From: Firmicutes bacterium CAG:646
GTDB lineage: Bacteria > Bacillota > Clostridia > Lachnospirales > Lachnospiraceae
Length of the DNA: 7,779 nucleotides
NCBI GenBank assembly: GCA_000432335.1
Contig: HF995362.1
Location: forward strand, 1-7,779
Direction of reading: 5' to 3'
Below the pieces are notes generated by a model, which worked only from the letters and a program-made list of their open reading frames with translations, ran no database searches and was not told the DNA's origin. The translations under genes were made by a program, and so were the position numbers. This document shows, in pieces, positions 1 to 5,502 of this stretch (positions within the stretch are counted from its first letter, which is position 1; each line of letters begins with the position of its first letter).

Positions 1-30
1 GGGTCACAGGTTCGAGCCCTGTAGGTTCCA
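1..30 (+). tRNA. tRNA, 3' end only (cut by window edge)
   Basis: Only the T arm and the 3' acceptor strand are inside the window. The T stem is ACAGG (6-10) paired with CCTGT (18-22) around the loop TTCGAGC. The 3' acceptor strand AGGTTCC (23-29) and discriminator A30 follow. The missing 5' acceptor strand should read GGAACCT. No CCA is encoded: T residues follow directly, so the CCA tail must be added by tRNA nucleotidyltransferase. The anticodon lies outside the window, so the amino acid cannot be assigned. Four T bases separate it from the next tRNA, which suggests one transcribed tRNA cluster. Confidence 0.85.
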
Positions 31-34
31 TTTT

Positions 35-108
35 GGCGAGATAGCTCAGTTGGCTAGAGCATACGGTTCATACCCGTAGTGTCGAGGGTTCGAATCCCCC
101 TCTCGCTA
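35..108 (+). tRNA. tRNA-Met(CAU), elongator type
   Basis: A full cloverleaf can be drawn. The acceptor is GGCGAGA (35-41) with TCTCGCT (101-107). The D stem is GCTC with GAGC (57-60). The anticodon stem TACGG/CCGTA surrounds the loop TTCATAC, with anticodon CAT at 69-71. The T loop is TTCGAAT and the discriminator is A108. CAU could mean initiator Met, elongator Met or lysidine-modified Ile. The anticodon stem lacks the three consecutive G-C pairs of initiators. The anticodon arm and the G1-U72 end pair closely resemble, from memory, the Bacillus elongator tRNA-Met, so I assign elongator Met. The T stem GAGGG/CCCCC has one A-C mismatch (85 with 99). No CCA is encoded. Confidence 0.93.
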
Positions 109-110
109 CT

Positions 111-143
111 AAAAAGATTCCCAATGATTGGGAATCTTTTTTT
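111..143 (+). terminator. Bidirectional intrinsic terminator between tRNA-Met and the convergent 140-aa gene
   Basis: AAAAAGATTCCCAA (111-124) pairs perfectly with TTGGGAATCTTTTT (128-141) around a 3-nt loop. The GC-containing core is followed by seven T (137-143) on the + strand and by five T on the - strand (complement of 111-115). It starts three bases after the tRNA-Met discriminator. On the other strand it begins directly after the TAA stop (142-144) of the convergent gene, so one hairpin can end both transcripts. Confidence 0.88.
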
Positions 144-564
144 ATTCTAATAATTTAAATATCATTCCCTTAAAAGGTACCAATCCATCAAATATGATCC
201 GATTACTATCCACTTCTTTTTCCCCACAGTCAATAATTCCGGTATGTACCTGCAGTCCCTCACAGATCTGCGCCAGTTTTCTATGTATTCCTTCCTGTTC
301 TCTGGCGTGTTCTTTCGCCTCTATCCTTTTCAGAACCTTATCCACATATACATGGATCAAGATTTCCACCGCCATAGAATCCCTGCTGATCTTCAGTTCT
401 CTTCCGTACAATTTTTTGTATTCTCTCAAAATATATTCCGACAATACCAGAGCATCTTTTTTACTCTTCTGTTCCAGAAAATCGTACAACGGCTTCCTGG
501 CATAAATATGTACTTTCTGTCTTTCAAATTCCACCCGAATTTCTTTGTAGTATCTCTCTATCAT
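142..564 (-). CDS. Hypothetical protein, 140 aa, function unknown
   Basis: I do not recognise this protein. It is a soluble, highly charged product rich in Lys, Glu and Arg, with no signal peptide or membrane segment. The first 90 residues look mainly helical (amphipathic runs such as DALVLSEYILREYKKLYG near 37-54 and AVEILIHVYVDKVLKRIEAKEHARE near 65-89). The last 35 residues look more beta-like. It has two Cys (101, 113) and no obvious metal or nucleotide motif. The ATG start is supported by AGGGAGA (571-577 on the - strand), 6 nt upstream. The stop runs straight into the shared terminator. It lies 89 bp downstream of purL on the same strand. No convincing promoter is visible in that gap, so read-through from purL is possible. 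Coding is supported by the well-placed ribosome binding site and terminator; the overlapping + strand frames have neither. Confidence 0.8.
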   Translation of the reverse strand: MIERYYKEIRVEFERQKVHIYARKPLYDFLEQKSKKDALVLSEYILREYKKLYGRELKISRDSMAVEILIHVYVDKVLKRIEAKEHAREQEGIHRKLAQICEGLQVHTGIIDCGEKEVDSNRIIFDGLVPFKGMIFKLLE

Positions 565-574
565 TCGTTTTCTC

Positions 575-587
575 CCTGTTTTACAGG
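575..587 (-). promoter_or_regulatory. Small hairpin overlapping the ribosome binding site of the 140-aa gene
   Basis: On the - strand CCTGT-AAA-ACAGG forms a perfect 5-bp stem with a 3-nt loop. Its 3' arm shares three bases with the AGGGAGA ribosome binding site. In the mRNA this could partly hide the ribosome site. The stem is short, so the effect may be small. Confidence 0.3.
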
Positions 588-589
588 AT

Positions 590-642
590 AAGGCTGTCCT
601 ACAGAATCCCTGCCTTTCGCAGACATCCCGTTGGACAGCCTT
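590..642 (-). other. Long-stem inverted repeat after purL
   Basis: AAGGCTGTCC (590-599) and GGACAGCCTT (633-642) are perfect 10-base inverted repeats separated by 33 nt. On the - strand the inner part can form a second hairpin, CTGC-GAAAG-GCAG. The element begins 11 bp after the purL stop. The - strand sequence after the stem is ATCCTGTAAAAC, not a U-run, so it does not look like a classical intrinsic terminator for purL. It may instead stabilise the purL mRNA 3' end, mark a processing site, or reduce read-through into the 140-aa gene. Confidence 0.55.
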
Positions 643-653
643 TCCATTACTTT

Positions 654-3600
654 TTATTTAAAATATGCTACGCCGGATTCAAAGATCTTAATATCCTGTT
701 CTCCGTAAATGTTCATAGCAACAGCATCGCCGCGGCGTTCGCTGTGAGCCATCTTACCTAACACACGACCATCCGGGCTGGTAATACCCTCGATTGCCGC
801 ATAAGAACCATTTACATTCCATTCCTCATCCATGGATACATTTCCATCCAGATCGCAATACTGAGTAGCCACCTGACCATTTGCAAACAGCTTATCCATC
901 CACTCTTTGCTTGCCACGAAGCGTCCTTCTCCATGAGATGCCGGATTTACATATACATTGCCCAATTCTGCCTGCGCCAGCCATGGGGATTTGTTGGTAA
1001 CAACTTTTGTATAAACCATCTTGGAAACGTGACGTCCGATGGTATTATAAGTCAGTGTAGGAGAATCCTCTTTCTGTCCCACAATCTCGCCGTACGGCAC
1101 CAGACCCAGCTTGATCAGAGCCTGGAATCCATTACAGATACCAAGAGCCAGACCATCTCTTTCGTTGAGCAGTCTCATAACAGCTTCTTTGATCTTTGCA
1201 TTCTGGAATGCTGTAGCAAAGAATTTTGCAGAACCATCCGGTTCGTCACCAGCGGAGAATCCGCCTGGGAACATGATAATCTGTGCCTGATTGATCGCTT
1301 CTTCAAAGATATTTACAGAATCACGGATATCTTCCGCTGTCAGATTCTTAAATACTCTGGTGATCACATCTGCCCCTGCCCGCTGGAATGCTTTTGCACT
1401 GTCGTATTCGCAGTTTGTTCCCGGAAATACCGGAATAAATACGGTAGGACGAGCCACTTTATGTTTGCATACGTGGATGCTGTCTGCCTTATACAGCGGA
1501 CTTTCCACTTTTTCCATATTGTCAGTTCCCTTTGTTTTAAATACTTTTTCCAGAGTACCTGTCCATGCGTTCAAAGCTTCTTCCATGGAAATGTGCATAC
1601 CGTCTTTGTATTCAAATCCGTCTCTATCAGTCACTTCACCGATCACTGTATAAGAAGCTGACAATTCTCCCACTTTGTCAGCAGGGACTTCACATACGAT
1701 ATCACCAAATCCCGGCGCAAAGAGATCTCTCTCATCCAGATTGGATTCAATTTTCACACCCATATGATTACCAAACGCCATCTTGCTCACTGCTGCTGCG
1801 ATACCATGGCGATCCAGCGCATAAGCGGACAACACCTTGCCATTCTTGATATCCTGATGCAGCTTGCCGTACAGATCCATTACTTCTTCATATTTCGGAA
1901 GATCATAAGTATCCTTCGGCAGACGGAACCATACCAGTTTGCTTCCTGCTTTCTTTAATTCTGGGGTAATGATCTCCTGCTGTTTTGCCACATCCACCGC
2001 AAAAGATACCAGTGTCGGAGGAACGTCGATTTCATTGAAACTTCCGGACATACTGTCCTTTCCTCCGATAGACGGAAGACCGAATCCCATCTGTGCCGCA
2101 TAAGCGCCCAGAAGAGCTGCAAACGGCTGGCTCCAACGGCTGAGATCTTCTGTCATACGCCGGAAATATTCCTGGAAAGTAAAACGAATCTTAGAATAAT
2201 CGCCGCCATTTGCCACGATACGGGCTACAGATTCTACTACTGCATAGACAGCTCCATGGTACGGGCTCCAGCTGGAAACATACGGATCAAATCCATAACT
2301 CATCATAGTAACAGTATCTGTTTTTCCATTCATAACAGGAACTTTTGCCACCATTGCCTGAGTCTCTGTCATCTGATATTTTCCACCGTGAGGCATGAAT
2401 ACGCTTCCGGCTCCGATGGAACCGTCAAACATCTCCACAAGACCTTTCTGAGAACAGGTATTCAGATCAGCCAGCATATCCAACCACTGTTTTTTCGTAT
2501 CTTCCGGCGCTTCGGCAGGACGTTCCAGTGTATTTCCCTCTTTATTCGGAATATCTACCTGAACTTCTGTCTCCTGATGCGCTCCGTTAGTATCCAGGAA
2601 AGCGCGGGAAATATTCACAATTTCCTTATCTCTCCATTTCAAAACCAGACGAGGCTCTTCTGTCACCTGAGCTACAACTACTGCCTCCAGATTCTCTTCG
2701 TTGGCATATTTCATAAATTCATCTACATCTTTCGGGTCTACCACAACAGCCATACGCTCCTGAGACTCCGAAATAGCAATTTCTGTTCCATCCAGACCTG
2801 CATATTTTTTCGGAACCTTGTCCAGATTCACCTGCAGACCTGCTGCCAGCTCTCCGATGGCTACAGACACACCGCCAGCGCCGAAATCGTTACATTTCTT
2901 GATCAGGCAGCTCACTTCTTCCCGGCGGAACATACGCTGGATCTTACGCTCTGTAGGAGCATTTCCTTTCTGTACCTCTGCGCCGCAGACCTCGATAGAT
3001 GCCTCTGTATGTACCTTGGAAGAACCTGTTGCCCCACCGATACCGTCACGACCGGTCCGTCCTCCCAGAAGGATGATGATATCTCCCGGATCGGAAGTTT
3101 CTCTCTTCACTGCACGTCTTGGAGCTGCGCCTAATACAGCACCAATTTCCATACGTTTTGCCACGTAATCCGGATGATAAATCTCTTTTACATAACCGGT
3201 AGCAAGACCAATCTGGTTACCATAAGAACTATAGCCATGAGCTGCGCCTCTCACCAGTTTCTTCTGAGGCAGTTTGCCCTTCAAAGTTTCTTTTACGGAA
3301 ACTGTAGGATCTGCCGCTCCGGTAACACGCATTGCCTGATATACATACGTACGTCCTGACAGCGGATCACGGATCGCACCGCCCAGACAGGTAGCTGCGC
3401 CACCAAAAGGCTCGATCTCTGTGGGATGATTATGTGTCTCATTTTTAAAATTGATCAGCCACTCTTCTTCCTTGCCGTCCACATCAACCGGAACTACGAT
3501 AGAGCAAGCATTGATTTCCTCAGATTCCTCCTGATCCTGCAGTTTTCCTTCGGATTTTAATTTTTTCATAGCAAGAAGAGCCAAATCCATCAGACAGATA

Positions 3601-4415
3601 AATTTGTCATCGCGACCTTTGTACAGAACCTCTCTGTCAGACAGATACTGTTCATACGTTTTCACGATAGGCTCTTTATAATCGCCTTCTCCAAAAGTAA
3701 CTTTTTTCAGTTCAGTGGAGAATGTAGTATGACGGCAGTGATCAGACCAGTAGGTATCCAGTACACGGATCTCTGTCATGGACGGATCACGTTTTTCTTC
3801 ATTCTTAAAATAATTCTGAATATGCTGGAAATCCTTGAAGGTCATGGCAAGATTCAAAGAACTGTACAATTCTTTCAATTCCGCTTCTTCCATCTGAGAA
3901 AATCCTTCAAAAATCTTTACATCTTCCGGCTCTTCAAACTTTGTCACCAAAGTCTCCGGTTTCACCATATCGGTTTCTCTGGAATCCACCGGATTGATAC
4001 AATGATTCTTAATCGCTGTAAATTCTTCCTCTGTAATCTCACCCTCGATCACATACGTTGTCGCTGACTTGATGATCGGCTGTTCATCTTCTTTTAAAAA
4101 CTGTACACACTGTACTGCTGAATCTGCTCTCTGATCAAACTGACCCGGCAGGTATTCCACGGAAAATACCCGGGCGCCTTCTGCCATAGGAATCGTTTCT
4201 TTATATAAGATATCTACCGGCGGCTCAGAAAATACACAGCCACATGCCTTCTCAAATACTTCCTCGGAAATATTCTCCACATCGTATCGGATAAATACGT
4301 GCACCCCTGTCACAGTCTTAATTCCCAGATAACTGCTGATCTCATGCTTCAGCTCCTTCGCCTGTACGGCAAAATCCGGTTTCTTTTCCACATAAACGCG
4401 TCTTACATCACTCAT
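654..4415 (-). CDS. purL: Phosphoribosylformylglycinamidine synthase (FGAM synthase), single-chain form
   Basis: Catalyses the ATP- and glutamine-dependent conversion of FGAR to FGAM, the fourth step of purine synthesis, in the cytoplasm. At 1253 aa it is the large fused form, which needs no separate PurS or PurQ. An N-terminal PurS-like region (about 1-150) and a linker with LDTYWSDHCRHTTF (219-232) come first. The synthase core follows, with ETHNHPTEIEPFGGAAT (326-342), GGRTGRDGIGGATGSS (451-466) and NDFGAGG (509-515). A C-terminal class I glutaminase (about 991-1253) has PGTNCEYD and GGFSAGDE. Its likely triad by family alignment is Cys1094 in LGICNGF plus His1224 and Glu1226 in MAHSERRG. 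The start at 4415 is chosen because AAAGGA (4425-4430) lies 9 nt upstream and MSDVRRVYVEKKP is the usual N-terminus. An in-frame ATG at 4475 lacks a ribosome site and lies before the predicted transcript start. No other pur gene is in the window. Confidence 0.97.
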   Translation of the reverse strand: MSDVRRVYVEKKPDFAVQAKELKHEISSYLGIKTVTGVHVFIRYDVENISEEVFEKACGCVFSEPPVDILYKETIPMAEGARVFSVEYLPGQFDQRADSAVQCVQFLKEDEQPIIKSATTYVIEGEITEEEFTAIKNHCINPVDSRETDMVKPETLVTKFEEPEDVKIFEGFSQMEEAELKELYSSLNLAMTFKDFQHIQNYFKNEEKRDPSMTEIRVLDTYWSDHCRHTTFSTELKKVTFGEGDYKEPIVKTYEQYLSDREVLYKGRDDKFICLMDLALLAMKKLKSEGKLQDQEESEEINACSIVVPVDVDGKEEEWLINFKNETHNHPTEIEPFGGAATCLGGAIRDPLSGRTYVYQAMRVTGAADPTVSVKETLKGKLPQKKLVRGAAHGYSSYGNQIGLATGYVKEIYHPDYVAKRMEIGAVLGAAPRRAVKRETSDPGDIIILLGGRTGRDGIGGATGSSKVHTEASIEVCGAEVQKGNAPTERKIQRMFRREEVSCLIKKCNDFGAGGVSVAIGELAAGLQVNLDKVPKKYAGLDGTEIAISESQERMAVVVDPKDVDEFMKYANEENLEAVVVAQVTEEPRLVLKWRDKEIVNISRAFLDTNGAHQETEVQVDIPNKEGNTLERPAEAPEDTKKQWLDMLADLNTCSQKGLVEMFDGSIGAGSVFMPHGGKYQMTETQAMVAKVPVMNGKTDTVTMMSYGFDPYVSSWSPYHGAVYAVVESVARIVANGGDYSKIRFTFQEYFRRMTEDLSRWSQPFAALLGAYAAQMGFGLPSIGGKDSMSGSFNEIDVPPTLVSFAVDVAKQQEIITPELKKAGSKLVWFRLPKDTYDLPKYEEVMDLYGKLHQDIKNGKVLSAYALDRHGIAAAVSKMAFGNHMGVKIESNLDERDLFAPGFGDIVCEVPADKVGELSASYTVIGEVTDRDGFEYKDGMHISMEEALNAWTGTLEKVFKTKGTDNMEKVESPLYKADSIHVCKHKVARPTVFIPVFPGTNCEYDSAKAFQRAGADVITRVFKNLTAEDIRDSVNIFEEAINQAQIIMFPGGFSAGDEPDGSAKFFATAFQNAKIKEAVMRLLNERDGLALGICNGFQALIKLGLVPYGEIVGQKEDSPTLTYNTIGRHVSKMVYTKVVTNKSPWLAQAELGNVYVNPASHGEGRFVASKEWMDKLFANGQVATQYCDLDGNVSMDEEWNVNGSYAAIEGITSPDGRVLGKMAHSERRGDAVAMNIYGEQDIKIFESGVAYFK

Positions 4416-4424
4416 ATGTTTCTG

Positions 4425-4430
4425 TCCTTT
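4425..4430 (-). promoter_or_regulatory. Ribosome binding site that sets the purL start
   Basis: AAAGGA on the - strand, 9 nt before the ATG at 4415. It favours this start over the in-frame ATG 60 bases further upstream, which has only AT-rich sequence before it. Confidence 0.75.
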
Positions 4431-4465
4431 CTTTGGTTCTGGCTTATAATCCAGTAGATATATAC

Positions 4466-4494
4466 AAAATATCATAATTTTTCTTATAAGTAAA
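4466..4494 (-). promoter_or_regulatory. Candidate purL promoter
   Basis: On the - strand the -35 TTTACT (4489-4494) is separated by 17 nt from the -10 TATTTT (4466-4471), which is preceded by TGA (extended -10). Each hexamer matches consensus at 4 of 6 positions. The predicted start would be near 4459, giving a leader of about 44 nt. The region is AT-rich, so other -10 choices are possible. Confidence 0.4.
4483..4490. promoter_or_regulatory. CTTATAAG palindrome within the purL promoter (possible LysR activation site)
   Basis: This perfect 8-bp palindrome carries the same CTTAT/ATAAG half-sites as the dyad at 4516-4532, at a centre-to-centre distance of about 37 bp. It lies between the candidate -35 and -10 and overlaps two bases of the -35. 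LysR-type regulators often bind a second, weaker site near the -35. Short AT-rich palindromes are common by chance, so this is weak alone. Confidence 0.3.
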
Positions 4495-4515
4495 ATTAAT
4501 ATATTTAATGTTTTT

Positions 4516-4532
4516 AATAAGGTATGCTTATT
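4516..4532. promoter_or_regulatory. Candidate LysR-type operator (ATAA-N7-TTAT dyad)
   Basis: AATAAG-GTATG-CTTATT is a perfect 6-bp inverted repeat with a 5-nt spacer. It contains T4518-N11-A4530, the general LysR-type core, and reads ATAA-N7-TTAT, the form reported for the LysR-family regulator CcpC of Bacillus. Its centre (4524) is about 65 bp upstream of the purL start predicted from the candidate promoter and about 70 bp upstream of the lysR start. It is between a LysR gene and its divergent neighbour, the usual place for such a site. Confidence 0.5.
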
Positions 4533-4548
4533 TTAAAGTGTGACGTTT

Positions 4549-4564
4549 ATTTCCTTCTGGAAAT
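4549..4564. promoter_or_regulatory. Second dyad, overlapping the lysR -35
   Basis: ATTTCC-TTCT-GGAAAT is a perfect 6-bp inverted repeat with a 4-nt spacer. It covers most of the predicted -35 of lysR (4558-4563). A protein bound here would block lysR transcription, as in autorepression. Its half-sites differ from those at 4516-4532, so it may belong to another regulator or be a chance dyad. Confidence 0.35.
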
Positions 4565-4586
4565 CACTTTTCTTTTCTGCTATACT
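4558..4586 (+). promoter_or_regulatory. Candidate lysR promoter
   Basis: The -35 TGGAAA (4558-4563, 4 of 6 matches) and -10 TATACT (4581-4586, 5 of 6) are 17 nt apart. TGC directly before the -10 makes it an extended -10. The predicted start is near 4593, about 30 nt before the ATG. Confidence 0.6.
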
Positions 4587-4622
4587 AAAAATACTTTTTA
4601 ATATCACGAATCGAGGTATCTT

Positions 4623-5498
4623 ATGGACATTAATTACGAGTTATATAAAGTTTTTTACTATGTTGCTGTCTCCCTGAGTTTTTCCGATGCTTCCAAGCAA
4701 TTATTTATCTCCCAGTCTGCGGTAAGTCAGTCCATTAAAGTTCTGGAGAAGAAACTGGGAATCAGTCTCTTTATCCGCAGTACCAAGCGGGTACAACTCA
4801 CCCCGGAAGGGGAAACTTTGCTGCGCCATATCGAGCCTGCCATGAATCTGATCAAACGGGGAGAAGCCCAGATCATGGAAGCCAGCAATCTGGGCGGCGG
4901 GCAGCTCCGTATCGGCGCCAGCGACACCATCTGCCGGTATTATCTGGTTCCATTTTTAAACCAGTTTCACAAAGCCCATCCCAGCGTACACATCAAAGTG
5001 ACCAACCAGACTTCTACCCGCTGCGTCAATCTTCTGGAAATGGGACAGGTGGATCTGATCGTAACAAACTATCCGAATTCCAGCTTAAGTCATGGGGAAC
5101 ACGTACGGGAACTTTATACCTTCCACGACTGTTTTATCGCCAGTTCTTCTTATTATGAAGAACTTAAAAATCGAGAATTATCCTTAAAAGAACTGCTGTC
5201 CTATCCCATTATGATGCTGGACCGCAAAAGTACCACCAGCGAATTTCTTCACAATCTTTTTCAGCAGCACCAACTGGATCTGGTTCCCGAAATTGAGCTG
5301 GGAAGCAACGATCTTCTGATTGATCTGGCAAGAATCGGTTTGGGAATCGCTTTCGTCCCCGATTACTGTATTCCAAAGGACGGAGAACTCTTCCCTCTTC
5401 ATATCAAGGAAGACCTCCCGCCCAGAAAACTGGTAATCACACACAATCCCCAGTTACCTCTTACCCGGGCGGCAAAAGAATTTTTAGATATTCTATGA
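4623..5498 (+). CDS. LysR-family transcriptional regulator, divergent from purL
   Basis: A 291-residue DNA-binding regulator of typical LysR length. The winged helix-turn-helix occupies about residues 3-62: FSDASKQLFISQSAVSQSIKVLEKKLG is the signature helix pair, followed by the wing LFIRSTKRVQLTPEGE. A linker helix and then the two-lobed effector-binding domain (about 90-290) follow, with QLRIGASDTI at its start and ARIGLGIAFVPDY near the end, the usual family positions. The effector cannot be read from sequence. The ATG is supported by GAGG (4613-4616) with a 6-nt spacer and by an extended -10 promoter. Divergent placement from purL, with a LysR-like operator between them, suggests control of purL and of itself; this is inference. 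The gene ends 4 bp from the convergent transpeptidase stop. Specific names such as CysL or CcpC are not justified. Confidence 0.95.
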   Translation: MDINYELYKVFYYVAVSLSFSDASKQLFISQSAVSQSIKVLEKKLGISLFIRSTKRVQLTPEGETLLRHIEPAMNLIKRGEAQIMEASNLGGGQLRIGASDTICRYYLVPFLNQFHKAHPSVHIKVTNQTSTRCVNLLEMGQVDLIVTNYPNSSLSHGEHVRELYTFHDCFIASSSYYEELKNRELSLKELLSYPIMMLDRKSTTSEFLHNLFQQHQLDLVPEIELGSNDLLIDLARIGLGIAFVPDYCIPKDGELFPLHIKEDLPPRKLVITHNPQLPLTRAAKEFLDIL

Positions 5499-5502
5499 TT
5501 CC

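Noticed and set aside
1..145. tRNA-Met 3' end as an integration site of a mobile element
   Set aside because: No integrase is present and no repeat of the tRNA 3' end was noticed; the tRNA is followed directly by a terminator and a chromosomal-looking gene.
128..505. Open frame of 125 codons on the + strand opposite the 140-aa gene
   Set aside because: It starts inside the terminator loop, has a Ser/Cys/Phe-rich shadow composition and lacks a ribosome site. The - strand frame has a proper start and terminator.
2256..3134. Long open frame of 292 codons on the + strand opposite purL
   Set aside because: It is antisense to the conserved synthase core of purL, has a Cys/His/Ser/Phe-rich composition typical of a shadow frame, and shows no domain or ribosome binding site.
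4416..4475. In-frame N-terminal extension of PurL starting at the ATG at 4475
   Set aside because: No ribosome site before it, it lies upstream of the predicted transcript start, and the extra 20 residues are not part of the usual PurL N-terminus.
4416..4622. Purine riboswitch or PurR box in front of purL
   Set aside because: No three-way-junction riboswitch pattern or paired CCGAAC-type motif is visible. The CGAATCG at about 4608-4614 is an isolated short match near the lysR ribosome site.
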